Below, one piece after another: positions 1-7,661 of a stretch of DNA of 11,439 nt. Under the pieces are notes generated by a model, which saw only the letters and a program-made list of their open reading frames with translations, was not told the origin of the DNA and did no database searches. Source of the DNA: Irineochytrium annulatum (Eukaryota; Chytridiomycota; Chytridiomycetes; Chytridiales; Chytridiaceae); NCBI GenBank assembly GCA_027600665.1, contig JADGJL010000974.1, positions 1 to 11,439 of the forward strand. Reading direction: 5' to 3'. Every line of letters starts with the position of its first letter. Within the stretch, counting starts at the first letter, position 1. The position numbers were made by a program, and so were the translations under genes.

Positions 1-64
1 TAACAAAAGATATAAAGAAAATAAAGATCAGACAAAATGACCAGACTATGAATTGATCCGCTAA

Positions 65-1174
65 CTAAATCGTCACAGATTTCTCCAATAAGATATTGTT
101 CTCAGCCCCCTTCGTCTCGCCTCTTGATTTCTTATGTTCCATTTCTCCGATAGCCCAAGTTGTGATGGTAGTCTGCACGTCACCCTTCCTCACACTCGTG
201 CGCTGCCACACTTCGTCGTTCATCACGCCTCCCATTGCAAGTCCTTCCCCCGCAGCCCGTCTGTGTCCACTCGAGGTCGAGGCCGTCAATCCCGCAGGCT
301 CTGGCATTGCTTCTGTGGCGGACTGCATTTCCACAGTGTCCGTAACGCTTGCGATGTTTTCGGGGGACTCGAAGTGGAGGGCCATTGTTAAGCCCATTGA
401 CTCGCGAGCGTCCTGAGCAACAGGTAAGTTTTGCCATTTTCATACTTAATTGTACCTAAATTTAACTCTGAATGTTTTTTTTGGTCGGAGGCATTGTGTT
501 GCTTAACGAGTGCCAGGAGGGCCGCCCCGCCTAACCTTTCCCGGATGGCCGCCGCCGAGAGCTGCCACGGGTGCTGGGATATTCCAGGTAGCACTTTTCA
601 ATTTCTCGAGTGCCGTCGAATCCATTCTCATGCTAAGGTAGCGCAGGTAGCCGGGATCGAAAAACCATACGAAGGTCGTGAAACGGTGGCTATCGTCCGG
701 CAAGTCGACGCGGACGACGCAGGCGTCCCTGACGCTGCTTAGGAACCTGCACTGCCAGCACCATTATGGCCGAGGAACGTTGGACGGTACCAAGGCGGAT
801 CGCGACGTTGGCTTCTTGGAGCTGTTTCATCGCAGCAAGCCGCGAAAAGGCCCTGTCGATGTCGTATGCGCGAACGTCCGGCCATTCATGCTGGCCAGTC
901 GAGCTTACGCCATCCGGATACTTGTCCAGGAACGGGATCTGTTTTGACACAGGTGAGCCTGCGTGGGCGGGGACGGAGTGACCAAGGGTTCCGGGGCGGC
1001 TAACACCATGGACTTCATCAGGGGGCAGGCTGATCATCAATTGGTGTCATTGGAGCCACGCGGGCTTGTACCGAGGAGCAGCGCGCACGGCAGCTTCACC
1101 TTCGTTAGCATGTCGGATGGGAGGCCGCCGAGGGTCAAAGGTACGGTGTCGAATCTCGTAGATTGGCATACATC
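65..1174 (-). CDS. Unrecognised multi-exon protein gene, or decaying gene; exon joins unresolved
   Basis: Several minus-strand pieces look coding, with G or C mostly in third codon positions, but they sit in different frames. They are about 1174-1072 (contains GLPSDMLTKVKLPCALLLG, followed by a GTACAAG donor), 938-785 (after an AAAACAG acceptor; contains FLDKYPDG and DIDRAFSRLAAMKQLQEA), 748-595 (contains TTFVWFFDPGYLRYL), 600-508 (contains WQLSAAAIRERLGGAALLAL) and 412-65, which ends at TAG. The last join is the clearest: donor GTTAAG at 507, acceptor CAG ending at 413, CTTAC just before it, phase 0. The middle joins do not resolve uniquely with canonical sites; a GTATGG donor with a CCCAG acceptor (97 nt) would fit one of them but would discard a coding-looking stretch. 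No start codon is assigned, and the N-terminus may lie upstream. I recognise no family. It could be an intact lineage-specific gene or a pseudogene with frameshifts. Confidence 0.35.
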
Positions 1175-1968
1175 CTACGGTGACATAGTAGGTTACCACC
1201 CTAATATTTCCAGCACGAGCATGTCGCGCAAGCATGCTTATCCGCTTGACCCATAAAGTGATTACCGGTATGCTAGAATCCTTGGAAGGCATACAATGAC
1301 GAGTGAGTAGCCCTCGTCCTAGTTATCACCCAGTTACCTTTCTACTATAGCTTTAGCTAGTGGCTTTTGGCGCGTGACTGGTGACTTAGCAATGGCTTAC
1401 CATTATCTTTGGAGTACGTTGGTTCTATGTTTTTTACGCTCTACCTACTTATTATCCGCGTTAGCCGGCACAGCTAAGGACGGCTATGATTGGTAGTACC
1501 GGTAGACTGTTTTGTGGGATAGTGCGGCCCTGATGATGCACTAGATTTACATAGTGTAGCACGAGTTGGATTTGAGTTGACAGCGAACCACCTGAGGACC
1601 GCCGTCGCAAGACAACGGCCTGACGGCTGGCTGGGTCAACCCTACGCTGCAATAAACCGCACATCGACCACACATTGTGTGCCTACCGTCCTCTGAATAC
1701 CCCAGCACGACTAACAGCACGGGAGCTCCCTCACCCTCCAGCCGCAGGTCGCGAAGGGTCAGTGACCACGTCCAGAGTGCGCATCCATAATAATAAACAG
1801 TTTTCATACTTGTCAGCGGTACTGATGAGGCCTAAATTAAATCTTCACATTTATTTTATTATATATTTCTATGTTGCAGTGAGACAAATCGAAAAAAGAA
1901 CCACCGCAGGGTAGGAAGTTTGTTGGAATTCTCAACCAACCGACTCGCCCGGAAAACCGAAGTCGCTC
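1175..1968. other. Intergenic / 5' UTR region without convincing gene
   Basis: About 800 bases between the minus-strand gene and the receptor gene, which are transcribed away from each other, so promoters for both should lie here. The short open frames lack coding bias and conserved motifs. An AT-rich run at about 1840-1880 ends in TATGTTGCAG, which looks like a splice acceptor, so a 5' UTR intron of the receptor gene is possible. I see no clear TATA box or repeat. Confidence 0.5.
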
Positions 1969-4350
1969 ATGTTTCATGTGTTCATTTTGTATCATTTTGA
2001 GGTAGTGCCCAAACATACGCTCGATCTCGCGCCTTCCTGGGCACGAATGCCGTGTGGACCACCCGGCCGTCTGCGACCTGCAGGGGCGCCTGGTGGGCGG
2101 CTTCGTCGCCGGGCCACGGCGTCGCAGTGGCTCGTCAACATCTTCCTAGTGCTCACAGCCCTCGTTGCCACCGCGGCGGGCTCGCCGTCACCGGTTGCCC
2201 AGCTGGCAACTCCCACGGCATCGCTATCGGCGACGATGGCATCTTCAAACTACAGCAGCGCGGGAGGAACCTCTTCCACTTCAAGCAGCCTGGCCGCTGA
2301 CCTGGCGAAGATCGTGGCAATAATTGGAATAGTGAGCCTGTTCATCTTGGCGTGTCAGCTTTCAGTCACTAACTCGCGCTACCTCCAGCCCTTCTTTTTG
2401 ATTCCCACCACCATGTTTGTTCAACGGAGGAGATTCAACGCGATTGCACAACGTGGATTCATGCTCTCATTGATCCAAGCGGCAAGTAGGATGTGTTTGC
2501 ACTTGCGTTCCAAGGCGCTTTAACTAACGTAATCTTAGATATCTGCGTTCTGCGTCGGTCCGATTATCCTGGGTCTCTTCTTTGTTGTCAACGCACCAAT
2601 ACCGTGCTTTGTGTTCCTCTGGTGTCGAACATTCGGCCTCGGCATCTTTTTCATATGCGTCATCCTCAAGGGGGCGCGGCTCATATTCCTCTTCCGCTTC
2701 TCGGAGTCCCGGGCTGCCTACCGCCGTCGGTCCCGCCTCGGTGCGTTCTCCCTTGTCGCCAGCACCGTGGGAGCAATTTCTGGAATCAACGCTGGGGACA
2801 ACCGGTCCGGCAACCCCTTATCCGTGTCGTCCGGTCCGTCGGGGTCGCACGTTCCCGGGTCGAATCGTGAGGAACTGCTTGCGGGAGGCGAAAGCCCGGC
2901 GTCAGTAATCAACCTCGGGTCGGGACGCCTCCACCTCCCGCCGCGGCCGGCGTCCCCTGCCGGCGGACGGAACGGGAATGAGCAACACGAGATGTTGAAT
3001 CTGGGCCCGCCTTCACCGCCACCCGCCTTCGACTTTGACGTGGACGCGAACGCATACCGGAGTTGGTGGTTTGAAAACAAGGAGAAGATCACGGACTTCA
3101 AGCTTGCTCTGAAAATCCTTCTGCCGCTCGCGATCGCCCTACTCGCCTACTGCGTCGCCTTGCTCTTCATACCCTCGGTTGGAGTCGTCGATGGCATCGT
3201 GTACGCACCATTCGGGCCGAACGGTGCTGGAGGTTTCGGGAACTTGAATGGAGGGCTGTTTGATGAGAAGACTGCGACCGTGTCTGTTTGCAGCCTTTAC
3301 TCCTGGCCTTTTATCCCTGTGTAAGTGTCCAGATGTGGCGCAATTTGTTCCTTTCTTCGGCTCTAACCATGCGCTGAACGACATAGTATGGCCATTGAGG
3401 TCATGTTTGCGCTTGTGGTATGCCCGATCATGATTTTTTTGATACGGAATCTTAACGATACCTACGGAATTCGCGGCGACCTCTACCTCACAATGTTTGC
3501 CTCGATGCCGTCCATCGCCGTCTACTTCCTCCTGACTCTCCAAAAAAGGCAGATTACCGCCTTCAACCCCTACGTCCTCATGAACATTGCTATCTTCCTC
3601 TCGTTCATCACCGCCATCGTTCGTATTCTCCCATTTCCTCAACAATGCGACTCCTTACATGGTCACATCCAGATTTACCCCGTCCATCTCTCCCGAAAGG
3701 AGGAGCGGGCTCGCCGCAACATGGAGATGAGCCTCACGATGACGACGTTTCTGAAGATACTGACGGACCCGGCCCTCCTGCTGGAGTTCCGAAACTTCTG
3801 CGTCAGAGACTTCTCGGTTGAGAACGTCATCTTCTACGAGGAGGTCACCAACCTCCACGAGCGCGCCGCCTCGTCCGTCGACGCTGCCAAGCTGTGGAGA
3901 AACGCGCCCGACAAGCACCAGGACCGCCTTGAAGAGCGGTCGACGCAGGCGGGGGGACAGTCATTGGCTTCCCAAGATAACGGTTTTGTTACGGCAGCGA
4001 GCTCCGGGGACCGGGGCTCGCAGTTGAACGCCGACGGCTCGCGCAGGTCATCGTCAACGACGCAAAATATTTCGGCGTCATCGGGCTCCTCCTCCTCCAC
4101 CCGACCGCTCCCGCCCGGCCTCCGGGACGCGTACGTGGGGGTCTACAAGCTTTTCATAGAGGCGGGGCGGTCGCCGCTGGAGATTAACGTCCCCGGTGAC
4201 ATGCGAAATGAGGTGCAGAGAAGAATTGAGGTCGATGACTTGACCGTGGACATGTTTGACCGGGTGCTTGCGTACGTCGTCGACAACATGTTCTTTAATA
4301 GCTTTCCTAAGTTCAGGCAGCATATGATTGCTAAGGGGATGGTCTTCTAG
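1969..4350 (+). CDS. Seven-transmembrane receptor with C-terminal RGS domain
   Basis: Predicted plasma-membrane receptor carrying its own G-alpha GTPase-accelerating domain, the architecture of fungal 7TM-RGS proteins and plant RGS1. Exons 1969-2481, 2539-3320, 3387-3618 and 3673-4350 join in frame to 734 aa. A hydrophobic signal-like segment (about 54-71) precedes a Ser/Thr-rich stretch, then TM1 112-130, TM2 163-188, TM3 194-222, a polar Pro/Gly/Ser-rich loop of about 135 residues, TM4 360-384, a Gly-rich outer loop, TM5 430-450, TM6 464-483 and TM7 491-513. Cys194 at the start of TM3 and Cys422 before TM5 could form the usual extracellular disulfide. The RGS domain (about 534-732) shows TFLKILTDPALLLEF, VENVIFYEEV, the helix VYKLFIEAG and the C-terminal FDRVLAYV...SFPKF. 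A Ser-rich insertion of about 65 residues (590-655) splits it. The start is uncertain: Met27 (2047) also lies before the signal segment. The ligand is unknown. Confidence 0.88.
2482..2538 (+). other. GC-AG intron 1 of the 7TM-RGS gene
   Basis: The intron starts with GCAAGT, the classic context of non-canonical GC donors, and ends TAACTAACGTAATCTTAG with a strong CTAAC branch site about 10 bases before the acceptor. Removing 57 nt joins exon 1 (phase 0, ...MLSLIQA) to ISAFCVGPIILG and keeps the TM2 helix in frame. The overlapping GT donor at 2486 would put exon 2 in a wrong frame. The GT at 2419 keeps frame but deletes conserved-looking receptor sequence. Confidence 0.72.
3321..3386 (+). other. 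Intron 2 of the 7TM-RGS gene
   Basis: Strong GTAAGT donor, CTAAC about 20 bases before the end, acceptor ACATAG. Phase 2; the join completes a valine codon inside TM5. Confidence 0.85.
3619..3672 (+). other. Stop-free in-frame intron 3 of the 7TM-RGS gene
   Basis: 54 nt, phase 0, donor GTTCGT, CTTAC near the 3' end, acceptor ATCCAG. It contains no stop codon, so the frame reads through, but the read-through text is polar and breaks TM7. Splicing gives a continuous helix ending SFITAIIYPVHLSRK. An alternative GTATTC donor at 3623 would break the frame. Confidence 0.65.
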
Positions 4351-4609
4351 AGGTATTTCTTTGCCAAGGCAGTCGGGTTGCTATACAAACCTTTTTTCGG
4401 CACTAGAGCCACTTGCTGACAACCTTTAACCCCTTTTTGCCCTTTCGCTTCGTTTCTTTACGATCTTTCGGCAACATGTAATTAAGCGTGACATTCAGAG
4501 CCTCAGATACACATGCACATCAGAATAATAGAATATTCGCTTGTCATTCGCGAAGGACAACAACTGCAATAAAATGGAAAACATCATCACGAAACCTGTT
4601 CGTTGATCC
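4351..4609. other. Convergent 3' intergenic region with a polyadenylation-type signal
   Basis: About 260 bases between the stop of the receptor gene and the stop of the minus-strand armadillo gene. AATAAA at 4568-4573 on the plus strand fits a poly(A) signal for the receptor transcript, about 220 bases after its stop. No gene is visible. Confidence 0.5.
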
Positions 4610-5796
4610 TTAAGGACCCGCCAGCTCCTCAGCCATCTCTCGCAAAGCCAATGGGACCGTTCCCGACGTTAACCCAGTACGAGCCATTACTTCAAGCATA
4701 TCAGAAAGAACTTGCATCACAACTTCTGTAGCTATTGCTTCGTCGGTGCCCTGTCTCGGAGTAACCTCCACACCCTTCAGCATTCTTCGTCCTACAATTT
4801 CAAGCTGTTCCGCGTGCATGCTGTAATCCTTGCGAACACAGTCCGGCTCCAAAAGGATCCTCATAACCTCCCATCCCTCAAAAGCTGGCAACATCGCCCG
4901 ACTCACCGCAATCATCCAGCAACACGGCGATCCGGTGCTAGCCCATCCACCGGCCACCCCCAGCCGCTCATTAGTTCGCAGCAAAGCCCTACGACCTCCT
5001 CAATCGCCTCCTGTACCTCTTCATCTCTCTCCCACTCCCCGCTCTCCTCGCCCTCCTCCCGAATTACCCGGCTCACGACAGCATCTAAGCAGTCGAGCCA
5101 GGCGCGCTTACATTCGATAGATACGTGTAGCGCGGCTACGACACACAGCCGCAGCTTCATGACATCCCAATCGACTGTCGCGGCTGTAGCCGCAGCTGCC
5201 TCTACTGCCTCCCTGCACCCTTCCGCCACAATCGCGCTGACCGGTCCCTCTTCTCTGTCAAGAAACACCGTGAGCCCCGCCGCGGCCTCCCGCGCCGCGT
5301 CGAACTCCACGCCTCCTCCGAGCAGAACAGTCACCAGAGCGCCGACCAGCGCCTCGCGTCGCACCGGGTCGCTGGGGACGAGATCGGGCGAAGACAATGC
5401 ATTTCGGATTAGCCTGCAGGCCTGCTCGACGATCCCCGGCGCACGCGGCCGCGACAGAAGCGCCGCGGCGCGGTCGACGGCCGCATCCAGCCGCTCCCGG
5501 TGGCCATCGTGATCGCCCGGAGCGTCGTTCGTCGGGATCTGGAGGGCCAGGTTCGCCAGGATGCCGAGGGCGAGCTCAAGCCTGCGGCCGGCGGCGCCGC
5601 CGTCGTCGGCAGGGCTGGCGTCCAGAATCGCGGGGAGCATCGCGAGAAGGTCGGCGACGACGGCGGGCGGAGTCGAGGCGGCCGTGTACTCCCAAAGGCT
5701 TTCTAGAGTGGCGTTGAGGTTGCCGGGGCCCTCTCCGGCAGGGGATCGCGAGAGCGACGAGATCTGGTGGCCAGTCCCCATTATTTCGTAACACAT
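4610..5796 (-). CDS. Armadillo-like helical repeat protein, possibly SAAL1-like
   Basis: A long alanine- and leucine-rich frame of helices. Near the N-terminus LESLWEYTA is followed by RRLELALGILANLA, the pattern of ARM/HEAT repeats and reminiscent of the start of the SAAL1 family, a resemblance from memory only. The first part reads 5796 (or the second ATG at 5781, which has A at -3) down to about 4926. The C-terminal part reads 4884-4610 in another frame, contains GWEVMRILLEPDCVRK and ends in TAA. The frames can be joined by a 41-nt intron (4925-4885, GTGTTG...TTGCCAG), giving 376 aa from 5781. That intron is shorter than the others here, so a different splice or an assembly frameshift is possible. 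The open frame continues to 5823 only through a GTG. It lies head-to-head with the RagA gene. Confidence 0.6.
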
Positions 5797-5834
5797 CGCG
5801 GTGCCTCGCCAGCACACCCCCACGCCCGTCCACG
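5797..5834. promoter_or_regulatory. Very short bidirectional start region between ARM-like and RagA genes
   Basis: Only 38 bases (53 if the inner ATG at 5781 is used) separate the two divergent start codons. Any shared promoter must overlap the 5' ends of one or both coding regions, and the 5' UTRs must be very short or overlap. No TATA box is visible. Confidence 0.45.
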
Positions 5835-7190
5835 ATGAAGAAAAAGGTGAGGACCGCAGCCAGATTCATTATGCGCGGATCCTGATCCTTGTACACTGCA
5901 GGTGCTGCTGATGGGGAAGAGCGGGAGTGGGAAGACGTCGATGCGGTCCATCATCTTCGCGAACTACATCGCTCGCGACACCAGGAGGCTCGGCGCTACG
6001 AGTGAGTGTTCTGTGCCGTGATACTGCGGGCTTCCATGTTCTCGAGATCCAGCCGTCATGCTGACAGATCGTGTCTTGGCCCTCCAGTTGACGTCGAGCA
6101 CTCGCATGTCCGCTTCCTCGGTAACCTGGTGCTGAATCTGTGGGACTGCGGCGGGTGCGTGCTAGCTGTCGAGCGCGTGCCGTTCTTGTGTCGTTTATGG
6201 ATGTTTGAAGGCAGGAGGTGTTCATGGAGAACTACATCGCGTCGCAGCGCGATCACATTTTCCGGAACGTCGAGGTCCTCATCTACGTGTTCGACGTCGA
6301 ATCGAGAGAGCTGGAGAAGGACATGAACTACTACCAGAGCTGCCTCGACGCCATCCTCGCGAACTCGAAGGACGCTAAGATCTTCTGTCTGATTCACAAG
6401 ATGGACCTTGTGCAGGAGAACCTAAGAGATGATGTGGGTGTCTCGCTTCTCAACCGTGCGCCTGCGTCGTGTCAAAGCTTACACTGTTGTTGCAGATATT
6501 GAAGGAGAAGGAAAACGAGCTTCGGCGGAGATCTCTCCCGCTGAACGTGACATCATTCGCGACATCTATCTGGGACGAAACGCTTTACAAGGTATGATGC
6601 TGAGTTTGAAGGAACGTTTTTTTCTCCGACTATATTGAAAAAAAAAAAAATACAAGGCGTGGAGCGCAATCGTCTACTCCCTCATACCTAACGTTAAGAA
6701 CCTCGAAACGCACCTTGAGAACTTTTGCCACGTTTGCGACGCGGACGAGGTCGTCCTCTTCGAACGTGCGACCTTCCTTGTCGTCGCTCACTGCGCGCAA
6801 CCCCAGCACCAACATCACCAGCAGCCACCGCAGTCTCAACAGCAGCTCGCGAAACGGAATGGCGCCTCCGCGACGGCGGGCGGTCCCGGCGAGCTTGATC
6901 CGCACCGGTTTGAGAAGATCTCGAATATTGTCAAGCAGTTTAAGCTCTCGTGCTCGAGGAACCAGGCTCTCTTCTCCAACATGGAGATCCGGACCGAGAC
7001 GTTTGCGGCTTTTGTCGAGCTGCTGACGCCTAACACGTACATCATGGTTGTCCTTTCCGATCCCAGCATCCGTAAGCCTCTTTACGTCGCTCAGAACGCT
7101 AATGGTATTCAAAAAACAGAGTCGGCGGCAACAATGATAAACATCTATGCAGCGCGGAAGCATTTTGAGAAGATCGAGCAAGGGAAGTGA
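5835..7190 (+). CDS. GTR1: RagA/Gtr1-type Rag GTPase (TORC1 amino-acid signalling)
   Basis: Rag-family small GTPase that, with a RagC/Gtr2 partner, recruits and activates TORC1 at the vacuole or lysosome in response to amino acids. Exons 5835-5846, 5902-6001, 6088-6154, 6211-6433, 6496-6591, 6657-7071 and 7120-7190 join with all phases agreeing to 984 nt, 327 aa ending in TGA. P-loop GKSGSGKTS (9-17), switch I around RRLGATIDVEHS, WDCGGQ (56-61), HKMD (122-125) and the [13 protein letters not shown] stretch are all present. The C-terminal roadblock-like half carries [27 protein letters not shown] and a final ARKHFEKIE. The wording is closer to animal RagA than to yeast Gtr1. Oddities are a 12-nt first coding exon (MKKK) and a His/Gln-rich insertion (about 213-247) between two core segments of the C-terminal domain. 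Confidence 0.96.
6592..6656 (+). other. RagA intron 5 with poly(A) tract before its acceptor
   Basis: Donor GTATGA, acceptor TACAAG. A run of 13 A (6638-6650) sits directly before the acceptor where a pyrimidine tract is usual. The join between LYK and AWS is fixed by the conserved Rag sequence, so the boundaries are firm. Confidence 0.88.
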
Positions 7191-7661
7191 CGAGAATCCA
7201 AGTATACGCGAGCATCCCCTTTCAAATCTCATCCTGGGGCGACATCGTTGATTGGTTCGCCCAGCTCTTTGCAGTGAAAAGTTGCATCATTCATGTAAAA
7301 AAAAAAAAAAAAAATACCACAATAGTTAAGGATTCTGCGTCTGTATGGAATGTATGTCATCGCCCGCACCGCAGTCTCCCAGTGAGCAGACCGCGAGCTC
7401 GATTTAAAGCAACGATGAACAACACAGTGATGCCCTTAAATAGGTTTACTTCCCATGTGTACAAAGTCGCAGTGTGGTAGTGAACGCTTACAAAAGCGCC
7501 ATCAATGATGGTACTGAACAAAAAAGAACAAGCTGCATGGCTATCAACTAGTGCGCGAACTAGCTAGCGTGTGTGGTAAATTAACAACGACTCCTTAATA
7601 CTAGGATTGAACTATAAATAGAACGACTACGACACATATGTTAAGATAAGCGCCGCCGCGC
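7191..7661. other. Convergent intergenic region with an 18-base poly(A) run
   Basis: About 470 bases between the stop of the RagA gene and the stop of the PP1-targeting gene. It holds an uninterrupted run of 18 A at 7297-7314, a TATAAATA string at about 7613, and no convincing gene. The A run lies about 110 bases after the RagA stop. No target-site duplication is seen around it, so it is best read as a simple homopolymer. Confidence 0.5.
7297..7314. repeat. Poly(A) homopolymer, 18 bases
   Basis: Uninterrupted A18 in the 3' flank of the RagA gene. Homopolymers of this length are prone to length error in assembly. Confidence 0.95.

Noticed and set aside
1675..1914. Plus frame of 79 residues before the receptor gene
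   Set aside because: No codon bias or motif, and it ends in an AT-rich intron-like tract.
3388..4350. Separate RGS gene starting at the ATG at 3388
   Set aside because: The GTAAGT...CTAAC...TAG intron joins it to the upstream TM segments with agreeing phase, giving exactly seven TM helices.
4712..5512. Plus-strand 266-residue Ser/Arg-rich open frame
   Set aside because: Antisense shadow of the armadillo-like gene; composition follows the opposite strand and no motif is present.
7297..7314. Poly(A) run as the tail of a retroposed copy
   Set aside because: No duplicated flanking sequence, and the adjacent RagA gene retains all its introns.
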